Part shown: positions 25,588 through 36,524 of the stretch, in pieces
Position numbering within the stretch: position 1 is the stretch's first letter
Layout: each line of letters starts with the position of its first letter
From: Marinobacter sp. F4206
Lineage (GTDB): Bacteria; Pseudomonadota; Gammaproteobacteria; Pseudomonadales; Oleiphilaceae
Length of the DNA: 64,000 bases
NCBI RefSeq assembly: GCF_019392195.1
Contig: NZ_JAHXKI010000003.1
Location: 434,001-498,000 of the forward strand
Direction of reading: 5' to 3'
Translations under genes and position numbers: made by a program
The notes under the pieces: generated by a model
What the model saw: the letters and a program-made list of their open reading frames with translations, nothing else
What the model was told of the DNA's origin: nothing
The model's database searches: none

Positions 25588-27177
25588 ATGACTGAAGTTG
25601 TCAGTGAGAACTCGGAGGTGACGGTTCTGCTTGTGGATGACAATCCGCAGAACCTCAAAGTCCTCTATGAGACCCTGAAAGACAAGGGCTACCGCCTGTT
25701 GATCGCCAACGAAGGTGAAAAGGCCCTGGACCTGGCCCACCGCCATCAACCCGAAGTGATCCTGCTGGATATCATGATGCCGGACATGGACGGCTACGAG
25801 GTGTGTGAGCGCCTCAAGGCGGATCCGGCGACGGCGGATTGTGCCGTGGTGTTTCTGTCTGCCCTGGACGACCTGCAGGCCAAGGTGAAGGGCTTTTCCC
25901 TCGGCGGCGCCGACTACATTTCCAAGCCGTTCCAGTCCCTTGAGGTGATTGCACGGGTTAAAACCCACGCCCGGGTCATCCGTCTCGAGCGGGAGTTGCA
26001 GGCTCGCAACCGGGAACTGCGGGGTGATCAGGCGCGGATTCTCAATTCCATCAGTGAAGGCATCTACGGCCTGGATGAGAACGGCGTTATCGAATTTGCC
26101 AATCCGGCCGCGGCGGAAATCATGGGTTGTCCGGTCGACCAGCTGATTGGTCGCAATTTTTTCGAGGCGCATTTCGCGACCTGCGGTGACGGTCCCGACG
26201 GGCTGCCTGTTCAGTCCACGTGTTGCCAGGGCATGGCAGAGAATCAGCGTAACATCCGGATGTCGAGGCCGGACGGCAGTGGTTTTCCCGCTGAATACCG
26301 GTCCACTCCGAAGCTCGATAACGACGAACTGCATGGCGCTGTGGTCGTGTTCAGGGACATTACTGCCGAACTTGAGAGCGAGGCGGCCCTGGAAGAGGCT
26401 CGTGAACTGGTGCAGGAGCAAAGGGACCAGCTGGCGCACGCCTCGCGACTGACCACCATGGGAGAGATGGCAGCCGGCTTTGCCCATGAGGTGAACCAAC
26501 CGCTTACAGCCATCACCAACTATGCCCGGGTTTCCAAACGCATGATGAGCAAGGAGGCGCCCGATCTCGGTCTGCTGGGTGAGACCCTGGACAAGATCGA
26601 GGCCCAGTCCCATCGCGCCAGCGAGATTATCCGCCGTATCCGTCGTTTCATGAAGAAGCCTGCGACCGGTAAGGAAATTATTTCGGTACCGGCGTTGCTG
26701 GAGGACACCCGCCAGTTCGCGGAAGTCGATATGCGCAACAACGAGGGCGGCATTGAGCTGTCGGTGCCTGACTCGCTGCCGGATGTGGCAGCCGATCCGA
26801 TCCAGGTTCAGCAGGTCGCCCTGAACCTGATCCGCAATGCGCTGGAAGCCACGCGAAGTGCCAACGCCTCGACTCCGGTTGAGGTGAGTGCCGAGTTGTT
26901 GGGTTCGAGTTGCGTCCGGGTACAGGTGCGCGACCACGGCGTGGGTTTGCCGGCGGACGCCGAGGACAAGCTGTTTCTGCCGTTCTATACCACCAAGGAC
27001 GAAGGTATGGGGATCGGTCTGGCCACCTGCCGCTCCCTGATTCAGGCCCAGGGCGGGGACATTGGCTTCGAACGCCCCGAAGATGGGGGCGCCTGCTTCT
27101 ACTTCACTCTGCCCGTCGCTGGCGCAGACGGAGCGTCCTGTGCTCCCGAGCCTGCCTCAAGCGTCCGGGAAGCCTGA
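25588..27177 (+). CDS. Receiver-PAS-histidine kinase hybrid sensor
   Basis: 529 residues in the order receiver (residues 10-125, phospho-acceptor Asp61 in ILLDIMMPDMDGYE, Lys in YISKPF), short coiled coil, PAS (about 150-265, NSISEGIYGLDENGVIEFAN), HisKA with His300 (AGFAHEVNQPLTAITNY), ATPase domain (NLIRNALEATRSA, DHGVGLP, GMGIGLATCRSLIQ). No membrane segment: a soluble kinase. An N-terminal receiver before the PAS and kinase suggests that it is itself switched by another kinase. The ATG at 25588 is used; a GTG at 25561 is an alternative. Forms an operon with the FixJ-type gene. Confidence 0.92.
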   Translation: MTEVVSENSEVTVLLVDDNPQNLKVLYETLKDKGYRLLIANEGEKALDLAHRHQPEVILLDIMMPDMDGYEVCERLKADPATADCAVVFLSALDDLQAKVKGFSLGGADYISKPFQSLEVIARVKTHARVIRLERELQARNRELRGDQARILNSISEGIYGLDENGVIEFANPAAAEIMGCPVDQLIGRNFFEAHFATCGDGPDGLPVQSTCCQGMAENQRNIRMSRPDGSGFPAEYRSTPKLDNDELHGAVVVFRDITAELESEAALEEARELVQEQRDQLAHASRLTTMGEMAAGFAHEVNQPLTAITNYARVSKRMMSKEAPDLGLLGETLDKIEAQSHRASEIIRRIRRFMKKPATGKEIISVPALLEDTRQFAEVDMRNNEGGIELSVPDSLPDVAADPIQVQQVALNLIRNALEATRSANASTPVEVSAELLGSSCVRVQVRDHGVGLPADAEDKLFLPFYTTKDEGMGIGLATCRSLIQAQGGDIGFERPEDGGACFYFTLPVAGADGASCAPEPASSVREA

Positions 27178-27201
27178 ACGCCAGACTTCCGGGGGCCTTT
27201 G

Positions 27202-28077
27202 TTACAGCCATTCGATGCGGCCGCTGAGATGCGGGGCATCGCCCTTCGAGTTCAATAGTTGATAGTCCCAGCCTGACCGGCCCGACTGCCAGTTCAGTTG
27301 CGCCGTTCCGGGCAGGAACAGTGGCTTCTTGAACTGGCAGGTCACCCGCAAGGCGCCTGACTTCCAACCTTCCTGTTGTTCCAGCAACGCCAGTGCATGG
27401 GCCTTGCTCCACATGCCGTGGGCGATCGCTTTAGGGAAGCCGAATGCCCGGGCGCTGAGCGCGTGCATGTGGATGGGATTGCTATCGCCCGAGACTCGGG
27501 CGTACTGGCGGCCAATGGATTCCGGCGCGTTAACGTTGAGAGTGTTGGGATACTGCTCAAGTTCCGGAGGAGTGGACTTGCTGCGGGCCCCGGATTCTTT
27601 TGCTGCTTGCCGGAAGAGGGTGACACTGGACTCTTCCCAGATCAGCTTGCCTGCCGCGTAGGCCTCGGTTATCAGGTCGAACTCGATACCCCGGTCGGTG
27701 CGCTCCGGTTTGCCGAGACGCACGCTCAGATCAAGCGTTTCGCCCGCGCCGATTTCACGGTACTGGGTAATGGTATTGCGCAGGTGGACCAGGCCCAGGA
27801 GCGGCAGTGGAAAGGCCTTATCCGTCAGCAGCTTGAGGTGGAGCGGGAACGCCATAACATGCGGCCAGGTCAAGGGAGTCCGGGTACTCCGGGTGAAACC
27901 GCAGATCTTTTCATAACGCACCAGGGCATCGCTGGAAGTGCTGGCGCCCAGAAGCCTTGCGGACAGCGCCGGTATGGTCACATCGTCTTTGTCCTTAACC
28001 GGCTTCGGCATCAAGGCCCGGGCATATAAGGGCAGCAGGCTTGGTGGGGTGTGGTGGTAGATGAGGGTATCGGGCAT
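27202..28077 (-). CDS. MaoC-like acyl dehydratase
   Basis: 291 residues. The C-terminal hot-dog domain shows the hydratase 2 motif YARVSGDSNPIHMHALSAR followed by GFPKAIAHGMWS, where the Asp and His of GDSNPIH are the catalytic pair. The N-terminal half looks like a degenerate hot-dog repeat, the usual layout of the double-hot-dog MaoC proteins acting on enoyl-/hydroxyacyl-CoA. It starts at an ATG (28077) with GGGAG 10 nt upstream. It is divergent from an AraC regulator (260 bp apart), which probably controls it. Confidence 0.86.
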   Translation of the reverse strand: MPDTLIYHHTPPSLLPLYARALMPKPVKDKDDVTIPALSARLLGASTSSDALVRYEKICGFTRSTRTPLTWPHVMAFPLHLKLLTDKAFPLPLLGLVHLRNTITQYREIGAGETLDLSVRLGKPERTDRGIEFDLITEAYAAGKLIWEESSVTLFRQAAKESGARSKSTPPELEQYPNTLNVNAPESIGRQYARVSGDSNPIHMHALSARAFGFPKAIAHGMWSKAHALALLEQQEGWKSGALRVTCQFKKPLFLPGTAQLNWQSGRSGWDYQLLNSKGDAPHLSGRIEWL

Positions 28078-28181
28078 AGAGGTTGTCTCCCGGCGCAGGA
28101 TTTCGCCTTTAAATGTAGTCGTGATTTGGTGACGTAAGTACCGGATATTTTTCCATTCTGGTACAACTGTGCGTCTGTGGC

Positions 28182-28201
28182 CTGATATGCTCTAATATCA
28201 G
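28182..28201. promoter_or_regulatory. Candidate operator between maoC-like and araC-like genes
   Basis: Perfect 7-bp inverted repeat CTGATAT and ATATCAG with a 6-nt centre, placed in the middle of the divergent intergenic region. It is the best candidate site for the AraC-type regulator or another dimeric repressor. Confidence 0.45.
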
Positions 28202-28336
28202 ACGTTAGTCCTAGATGGTTCAGTTCAAGAGCCTTAACTCTGGCAAACCCGGGGAGATCAGGCATTGACTTGGCGTGCCCCGGCGATTGTCCGCCGGGTC
28301 AAAGTGGTATTAAACAAATAAAAAAAGCGGGATCTT

Positions 28337-29368
28337 ATGCAGGAACTTCGTGACGCGGGAGTGATGTTGCGCCTGATCTACGAGGCGATGAAAAAGAAAG
28401 GCATTGATACCAATGCCATTTTCAGTCGTCTGGGCGTAGATGAGAATTACGTTTACACCGAGCAGTTGCGCACTCCCCATAGCGCCCAGGTTTACTTCTG
28501 GCAGGCCGTTGAAGATGTATCGGGTGATCCGGACGTGGGACTCCATCTGGGCCAGCTGCTGCCCGCCTACAAGGGGCAGGTGCTGGAGTATCTTTTTCTC
28601 AGTAGCCCTACCTTTGGAGAGGGCCTCCGGCGTGCCCAGAACTATCAGCGTTTGCTGAGTGATGCCGCCAACACGGACTTCTTCATTGAAGGGGACGATG
28701 CCTGCATGGTCCTCGATGCGGCCTCGGATGAGGTCAGTCGCCAGAAGCACTTCAATGAATGCTTTGTGCAGGGAGTAATTATCTTCTTTCGTTCGATCAC
28801 CGATGGTTCGTTCTATCCCTCCCGCGTCGAGTTTGAACACCAGAGGGAGACGGGGCAGGCGCGTGTGGCTGAAATTCTTGGCTGCGATGTGGTCTTTGGC
28901 GCCAAGGAAAACCGGCTGTATTTTCCGGCGAAGATGCTCACCCATGCCTCTCCTCATGCCGAACCGGAGTTGCTGGATTTGCACGAAAGATTCGCCAGCG
29001 AGCAGGTGGCTCGTCTTGAAAAAAAAGATATTGTGGGACAGGTGGAGAGAATTGTTGCCGAGTTGCTGGATAGCGGCGAGGTTACCCTGGACGCCGTTGC
29101 CGAGCGTCTTGGGATTAAGCCCCGGACTCTCCGCACTCGGCTGACGGAAGCAGAGACCAGCTTCAACCAGGTGTTGGCCGATTTCCGCTACCGCCTTGCC
29201 CGCCAGTTGCTGGCGACCACCGACGAGTCGATCGACGAGATCGTCTACCTGACCGGATTTTCCGAGCCCAGTACCTTCTACCGGGCCTTCAAGCGTTGGT
29301 CGAAAATGACGCCGATAGAATACCGCAAAACCGCCCAGGGCAAGGATGCGATGGTCGATGCGCTCTAG
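28337..29368 (+). CDS. AraC family transcriptional regulator
   Basis: 343 residues. The N-terminal ~200 residues match the arabinose-binding-like domain of the OruR/ArgR-type AraC group (LRTPHSAQVYFWQAVEDVSGDPDVGLHLG-like region around residues 45-75). The C-terminal ~100 residues hold the two HTH motifs: VTLDAVAERLGIKPRTLRTRL and SIDEIVYLTGFSEPSTFYRAF ... WSKMTPIEYR. It reads divergently from the MaoC-like dehydratase gene, suggesting local control of an acyl-CoA step. Confidence 0.9.
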   Translation: MQELRDAGVMLRLIYEAMKKKGIDTNAIFSRLGVDENYVYTEQLRTPHSAQVYFWQAVEDVSGDPDVGLHLGQLLPAYKGQVLEYLFLSSPTFGEGLRRAQNYQRLLSDAANTDFFIEGDDACMVLDAASDEVSRQKHFNECFVQGVIIFFRSITDGSFYPSRVEFEHQRETGQARVAEILGCDVVFGAKENRLYFPAKMLTHASPHAEPELLDLHERFASEQVARLEKKDIVGQVERIVAELLDSGEVTLDAVAERLGIKPRTLRTRLTEAETSFNQVLADFRYRLARQLLATTDESIDEIVYLTGFSEPSTFYRAFKRWSKMTPIEYRKTAQGKDAMVDAL

Positions 29369-29404
29369 CAGAAACGCTTTCCGGAACTTTTTTCAGAAAA
29401 AGCG

Positions 29405-29432
29405 TTGACATAAACGGGGGCCTCTTTATAAT
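29405..29432 (+). promoter_or_regulatory. Sigma-70 promoter of tRNA-Asp
   Basis: Exact TTGACA (29405-29410) and exact TATAAT (29427-29432) with a 16-nt spacer, 75 nt before the tRNA. An 8-bp inverted repeat (29373-29380 with 29399-29406) just upstream overlaps the first bases of the -35 box; it may end transcription of the AraC gene. Confidence 0.85.
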
Positions 29433-29506
29433 GCGCCCTCGTTGTCACCGAGCAGTCACACCCCTGACTGCACCGCCCGATCCGGGCAAGACGTGATGAC
29501 CATCGC

Positions 29507-29583
29507 GGAGCGGTAGTTCAGCTGGTTAGAATACCGGCCTGTCACGCCGGGGGTCGCGGGTTCGAGTCCCGTCCGCTCCGCCA
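29507..29583 (+). tRNA. tRNA-Asp (GTC)
   Basis: 77 nt including an encoded CCA. Acceptor stem GGAGCGG/CCGCTCC, D-arm GTTCAGCTGGTTAGAAT, anticodon stem CCGGC/GCCGG with loop CTGTCAC giving anticodon GTC, and T-arm GCGGGTTCGAGTCCCGT. All stems pair. It appears to be transcribed alone from the strong promoter upstream. Confidence 0.97.
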
Positions 29584-29682
29584 TTTTCCCCCTCCCTGCA
29601 AGTCAGTATCCTTTTTGTTGTCATCCCTCTGTCATGATTTGTCGATAGCCTGTTGCTGTACGCAGCAAACAAGGATTGATTC

Positions 29683-29769
29683 ATGTCGAATTATGAAGAA
29701 GAGCTGATCGAAAGCCAGTATGAAGAGTTTGATGATGATGAGGGGTGGGATGACGCTACCGAAATCTAG
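29683..29769 (+). CDS. 28-residue very acidic small ORF, unknown
   Basis: ATG at 29683 with AAGGA 7 nt upstream, a 28-codon frame and a TAG at 29767-29769. The product starts MSNYEEELIESQYEEF, continues with a run of Asp/Glu and Trp, and has 13 acidic and no Lys or Arg residues. Its stop codon overlaps that of the convergent AraC gene (TAG at 29766-29768 on the minus strand). It is too short for most gene finders. I do not know a family for it; an exact ribosome binding site plus the tidy convergent stop makes it more than a random frame. Confidence 0.55.
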   Translation: MSNYEEELIESQYEEFDDDEGWDDATEI

Positions 29770-30821
29770 CGTTCTGCCTTCAACCGGTTCCGGTGTTCAC
29801 CGGGGCTGATATCAAACCAGCGCCGATAGGCTTTGTGAAAAGCCGCCGGATTGGCGAAGCCAAGAAGCCAGGCGATTTCCGATAGTGCCGTCTCTGTTTC
29901 CCGTATGTAATCCCGCGCCAGCTGTTTCCGGGTCTCGTCCACCAGTTCGCGAAACCCCGTTCCTTCCGCTGATAATTGCCGTTGCAGCGTCCACGGCGCC
30001 ACGCCCAGTTTGCTGGCAATGGTTTCCAGGCTTGGGCTTTCCCCCCTGAACAATGGTGTCAGCAGGTTCTTTACCCGGTCGCCGGTGGTCCAGCCCTTTC
30101 GAATCTGTTGCAGCTCCCTCTCGCACAATTCCGACAGTTTTTCGTGCACCGCTGGCTGCGCCTGAAGTGTTGCCTGGATCCAGGTGTCCGGCTTCACGGT
30201 GATGGCGTTTTCATCGGCGCCAAAATGAACCGGGCACCGAAACCAGCTCTCAAACAGGTCGTCCTGACCAATGGACGGGTACTCGATGGTGACCCGTTCA
30301 AGTACTTCATACTGCCCCGTGATATGTCGAACAAACTGGGTCCAGGCCGCAAGCACCGAATCCACGACGAAGAAGTTGAAGGCGTTGTAAGGGCGGATCG
30401 AGTAGAAAAGGGCTCGGCGCTCTGTCGGTTTGATGGATGGGGCACCCCGGCTGTTCTGGCTGGTGAGCAGGGAGTAGCGGATGAGAGTGTCGAGCGCTTC
30501 GCCTGCGGTGGCCGCTGACTGTCCAGCCAGTCCGGCGATGCCGGCGTCGACTGGGCGGGTCAGCGCCCCGATGCGCAGGCCCAGGGCGGGGTTGCCGGTT
30601 TGTGCGATGGCGGCATGGCCCAGTCGCATGAAGCGCGGAATGCTGATTCGGGCAGCGGCAGAATCCAGGGTTTCCCGGCCCAATCGGAAGCTGGACATCA
30701 GCTGGTCAGGGTCAGCACCCTCGGCAGCGGCAGCCCGCAACAGGACGGAGGCGTGCAGCACGCTGATGTTGCCCAGGGCGTTGCGGGGCTGCTGGCCTGA
30801 GGTTCTCTGCCTGCTTATCAT
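29766..30821 (-). CDS. AraC family transcriptional regulator
   Basis: 351 residues. N-terminal ligand domain of the AraC arabinose-binding-like group (RISIPRFMRLGHAAIAQTG, ALGLRIGALTRP) and a C-terminal double HTH (SLETIASKLGVAPWTLQRQL and ALSEIAWLLGFANPAAFHKAY ... FDISPGEHR). It has the same two-domain layout as the protein at 28337-29368 but only moderate similarity. It is divergent from fadH, 144 bp apart, so it may control that beta-oxidation gene; the link is inferred from position only. Confidence 0.9.
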   Translation of the reverse strand: MISRQRTSGQQPRNALGNISVLHASVLLRAAAAEGADPDQLMSSFRLGRETLDSAAARISIPRFMRLGHAAIAQTGNPALGLRIGALTRPVDAGIAGLAGQSAATAGEALDTLIRYSLLTSQNSRGAPSIKPTERRALFYSIRPYNAFNFFVVDSVLAAWTQFVRHITGQYEVLERVTIEYPSIGQDDLFESWFRCPVHFGADENAITVKPDTWIQATLQAQPAVHEKLSELCERELQQIRKGWTTGDRVKNLLTPLFRGESPSLETIASKLGVAPWTLQRQLSAEGTGFRELVDETRKQLARDYIRETETALSEIAWLLGFANPAAFHKAYRRWFDISPGEHRNRLKAER

Positions 30822-30914
30822 TCATCGTTGTCCGACATGTCACTTAAAGATAATAGAATGTTATTAGGGGATATTGTTGATGGCAAGTTGGCCGGGTAAT
30901 TTAGGGCCATATAA

Positions 30915-33026
<2,112 letters not shown>

Positions 33027-33220
33027 TCACAAAACGTTGCAGTTTTTCCCTGTGCACCGAAGATTGACTGGCTAGACTAGTAACCTTGAGTCTGTCAGTT
33101 TGCAGCTCCGCCCCCCGGTTAACCGGCAGGGTGGGGCTTGCCGGCATTGGAAACCGATGGAACATTCTTTGTGACTTCATCGTGTGAGTGTCGAATCTTT
33201 AGGAGCTAGGAGAGTCACAA

Positions 33221-34474
33221 ATGGTATCTGCCGACCAGGCGACTGATGGTTATGCGGCGGTGTTTTTCGTGGATGGAAGCCACGTGGCGCGCCAGATGCG
33301 TGCCAGCGAGTTTGGCGCTTTTCTGGACGGATACGTAGGTCTGTCGGACCTCGCCGAAACCGATGTCAAAGCGGTTCTGGTCGAGCTGAGTGGCGATCTT
33401 CTTGTGCAGTCCCTGGTGTTTTTCCGAATCTGGTTCGACGAAGAGGGACGGGCGGACAGCAACTGGAACGTGCCTATAGAAGAGCTTGCCAAGCGGGGTG
33501 CCAAAGGTCCCGACATGGGGGGAGGCCCCATTCGGCTGGTGTGTCGCAGTCAATGCCCGGAGCCCCGCTACGCCCAGGAATTGTGGGACCCGGACATGAC
33601 GCCCGGCAACAATCACTTCCAGGCTATTCGTAAGGCCGTTGATTCCAACTCTCTGAAATTCCGAAAAATAGAACCTGAACCGGCCCAGGAAGAAGACATT
33701 CCGGTACTGAATGCGGCGCCCGCCGCACCGGAGTCACAGGAAGACGCGCCGAACGCTGCTGACCGGGCCCGGCTTGCCCAGCTGATCCGGGAACAGCGCC
33801 TTCGAATCAAGACTATCCAGAGTGTCCATCGGGATTCCCTGTCCGAGATCCAGCGAGAGCATCGCCTGGAACTGCAGACGTTGCGTAGTGAATTCTCCGA
33901 TATGGAGCAGAAATATGAACGGCAGCGGCTGAGTAATGAACAGCTGAAAAAACGCCTTTCGGAGCGCAATGAGCAGTACCTGACCATGCAGGAGCAGATT
34001 GCCTCCGGCGGTGAGGAAAGAAAGCGTGATGACGCCAATACCGATGCCGAACTGGTTCTCCTTCGGGAGCAGCTTGACCGGAAACAGCGTGAGCTGGAGC
34101 TTCGGGATGAGCGGATCGTGGCGCTCGAGCAGGAGAACCATGATCTCCAGAACCAGGAGCCGGCGGAAAACTCCATCATGGACCACCTGAAAAAGCAGGC
34201 GGTGTTCCTGGTGGCGTACCACCCCGGTGTCGGCCACATCACGTTGCCGTTTGATGATATCGAAACCTACTTCACCAGTCCGGTGGCGTATGCGGCAGAT
34301 CGCTGTGGCATGAACGAGCCGGCCTATCGCGAGTGGCTTGAACATTATGAGAACCCGGTGTGCCAGCATGCGGGGAACGATGGCAAGGTCTGTGGTGAGC
34401 CGATCATGCGAGTCAGCCAGCCGGGCGAGTTCCGGTCCGGCATCGACGATCGTTGTGAGCAGCATCAATCCTGA
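33221..34474 (+). CDS. Conserved coiled-coil protein of unknown function
   Basis: 417 residues. Three parts: an N-terminal globular domain (1-140, with VFFVDGSHVARQMRASEF and IRLVCRSQCPEPRYAQELWDP), a long coiled coil (about 180-315), and a C-terminal domain with YFTSPVAYAADRCGMNEPAYREWL and a Cys/His set (C-x21-C-x-H-x7-C near residues 365-395, then CEQHQ at the end) that could hold zinc. No membrane segment. A protein of this kind sits beside nadK in Pseudomonas, as I recall, so the position is conserved though no function is known. GGAG lies 9 nt before the ATG. Confidence 0.75.
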   Translation: MVSADQATDGYAAVFFVDGSHVARQMRASEFGAFLDGYVGLSDLAETDVKAVLVELSGDLLVQSLVFFRIWFDEEGRADSNWNVPIEELAKRGAKGPDMGGGPIRLVCRSQCPEPRYAQELWDPDMTPGNNHFQAIRKAVDSNSLKFRKIEPEPAQEEDIPVLNAAPAAPESQEDAPNAADRARLAQLIREQRLRIKTIQSVHRDSLSEIQREHRLELQTLRSEFSDMEQKYERQRLSNEQLKKRLSERNEQYLTMQEQIASGGEERKRDDANTDAELVLLREQLDRKQRELELRDERIVALEQENHDLQNQEPAENSIMDHLKKQAVFLVAYHPGVGHITLPFDDIETYFTSPVAYAADRCGMNEPAYREWLEHYENPVCQHAGNDGKVCGEPIMRVSQPGEFRSGIDDRCEQHQS

Positions 34475-34587
34475 AGTGTCGATCTTTTTTCAGTATCGGG
34501 GTGACTTTCGTTAAACTGTGAGCCAGATTGTCACGGGGCTACCGGATCTGGCCGGCCCCACCGCATCCCGACACCACAGGAAGCCTC

Positions 34588-35472
34588 ATGGATCAGTTCA
34601 GGAACATTGGCGTCATCGGCCGATTGGGCAGCGTGAAGGTGGTTGAATCGCTGCGTCAGCTCAAACAATACCTGATTGCCAACAACTACCACGTCATTCT
34701 CGAGGAAGACACCGCTGGCATGCTGCCGGGTCATGGCCTTCAGGTCGCCAGCAAAAAGCTGCTGGGTGAAATCTGCGACCTGGTCATTGTCGTGGGTGGC
34801 GACGGCAGTTTGCTGGGCGCCGCGCGGGAATTGGCCAAATCCAAGATCCCCCTGCTGGGCGTTAACCGCGGCCGGCTCGGCTTCCTTACCGATATTTCTC
34901 CTTCCGATCTGGAGGAACGTCTGGGCAAGGTTCTGGAAGGCGAATACGTGGAAGAGACGCGCTTTCTGCTGGACGGCAACGTTGAGCGCAATGGCCAGCC
35001 GCTGGGTTTTGGAACCGCTCTGAACGATGTGGTACTCCACCCTGGTAAGTCGACCCGGATGATCGGCTTTGATCTGTTTATCGATGGCCACTTTGTCTAC
35101 AGCCAGCGCTCCGATGGCCTTATCGTCGCCACGCCGACCGGTTCGACGGCGTATTCGCTCTCGGCTGGTGGGCCAATCATGCATCCGAAGCTCGATGCTG
35201 TCGTTCTGGTGCCCATGTTTCCCCACACCCTCAGTAGCCGCCCCATCGTTGTTGACGGAAAGAGCGAGATTAAACTGGTGATCGGAGAAACCAACGAAAC
35301 CTACCCGCAGATTTCGTTTGATGGCCAGATGAATATCGCCTGTGCGCCGGGCGACATCATCCGTATCACCAAGAAACCGTTCAAAATCCGGCTGATCCAC
35401 CCCACCGATCACAACTTCTATGCCACCTGCCGTGACAAACTTGGCTGGGCGAGTGAAATTTCAGCGAGTTGA
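34588..35472 (+). CDS. nadK: NAD kinase
   Basis: 294 residues, standard size. Phosphorylates NAD to NADP with ATP. The GGDG motif (residues 70-73, VVGGDGSLLGAAR), LLGVNRGRLGFLTD, the catalytic-loop LNDVVLHPG, and TPTGSTAYSLSAGGPI are all present. The ATG at 34588 replaces an earlier in-frame start at 34528. The stop codon is 2 nt before the next gene, indicating an operon with the phosphoesterase. Confidence 0.96.
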   Translation: MDQFRNIGVIGRLGSVKVVESLRQLKQYLIANNYHVILEEDTAGMLPGHGLQVASKKLLGEICDLVIVVGGDGSLLGAARELAKSKIPLLGVNRGRLGFLTDISPSDLEERLGKVLEGEYVEETRFLLDGNVERNGQPLGFGTALNDVVLHPGKSTRMIGFDLFIDGHFVYSQRSDGLIVATPTGSTAYSLSAGGPIMHPKLDAVVLVPMFPHTLSSRPIVVDGKSEIKLVIGETNETYPQISFDGQMNIACAPGDIIRITKKPFKIRLIHPTDHNFYATCRDKLGWASEISAS

Positions 35473-35474
35473 TC

Positions 35475-36488
35475 ATGGCTGTTAACAGACACACCGCAAG
35501 TCGCGGTTTCGACATCATCGGCGACATCCACGGTTGCGCCAATACGCTGGTCCGGTTGTTGGAACAGATGGGCTACCGGAAGGTGAACGGGGTATATCAG
35601 CACGACCGGCGCCAGGCTGTTTTCATTGGCGACATCATCGACCGCGGGCCCCGAATCCGTGAAGCCCTGCATCTGGTGCGGGACATGGTAGAGCATGGCT
35701 CGGCCCGGATTGTGATGGGCAATCACGAATACAACGCGCTGGGCTACTGTACCCGTGCCCGTGCCGGCAGCGGCAAGAAGTGGCTGCGTGAGCACAATGC
35801 CCGGCATGACCGGTTGATCCGGGAGACCCTTGATCAGTTTGACGCCTACCCCCATGAATGGAACGAGTTCCTGGACTGGTTTTATACCATCCCCCTGTTT
35901 ATTGAGGAGGAAGACTTCCGGGTCGTTCATGCCTGCTGGGATGGAGAGCTGATCGAAAAGTTCAAACGAACCCAGGGTGGTGCCTGCATCGACGAGGATT
36001 TCCTGCATGCCTCGGCGGCCATCGAATCGTTCGCTGGGCAGGTTATGGACACCTTGCTGCGAGGAACGGATCTGCGCTTGCCCGAGGGAACGACGATCAC
36101 CGGCCGGGACGGCTATGTTCGGGAGTTTTTCCGGACCAAGTTCTGGGCGGATGACCCGCATACATACGCGGATGTGGTGTTCCAGCCGGATCCCCTGCCG
36201 CCGGAGGTGGCGCGCATGGTGCTGACTGAAAACGAACGTAAACAGCTGATCAGCTACCCGCTGGATGCACCCCCCGTGTTTGTAGGGCACTACTGGATGG
36301 AAGGCGAACCGGCCCCGCTCAAGGCCAACGTTGCCTGCATTGACTACAGTGCGGTGAAGTACGGCAAGCTGGTGGCCTACCGCATGGACGGTGAGACCGT
36401 GCTCTCCCCGGACAAGTTCGTGTGGGTAGATGTTGACCGCCCGGAGCAGGCCGGCTATCCCGGCACCGAAGACAGCATTGCCCGTTGA
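35475..36488 (+). CDS. Calcineurin-like metallophosphoesterase
   Basis: 337 residues. The metal-binding blocks are DIIGDIHGC (D17, H19), GDIIDRGP, IVMGNHEYNAL and a late GHYWMEGEPAP; together they give the dinuclear metallophosphatase (PP2A/ApaH-like) active site. The insert with HEWNEFLDWFYTIPLF is longer than in ApaH, so Ap4A hydrolysis should not be assumed; the substrate may be a phosphoprotein or nucleotide. It starts 2 nt after nadK. Confidence 0.88.
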   Translation: MAVNRHTASRGFDIIGDIHGCANTLVRLLEQMGYRKVNGVYQHDRRQAVFIGDIIDRGPRIREALHLVRDMVEHGSARIVMGNHEYNALGYCTRARAGSGKKWLREHNARHDRLIRETLDQFDAYPHEWNEFLDWFYTIPLFIEEEDFRVVHACWDGELIEKFKRTQGGACIDEDFLHASAAIESFAGQVMDTLLRGTDLRLPEGTTITGRDGYVREFFRTKFWADDPHTYADVVFQPDPLPPEVARMVLTENERKQLISYPLDAPPVFVGHYWMEGEPAPLKANVACIDYSAVKYGKLVAYRMDGETVLSPDKFVWVDVDRPEQAGYPGTEDSIAR

Positions 36489-36524
36489 GTCAACGGAGTC
36501 ATTACACCGATAGGCGAGGTTTTT

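Noticed and set aside
25570..26937. 455-codon minus-strand open frame opposite the hybrid kinase
   Set aside because: It runs antisense to a gene with full REC, PAS and kinase motifs. Its translation has low-complexity His/Gln-rich character and no domain. GC-rich genes commonly give such shadow frames; the same applies to 30864-32069, 35418-36782, 48651-49772 and 22474-23529.
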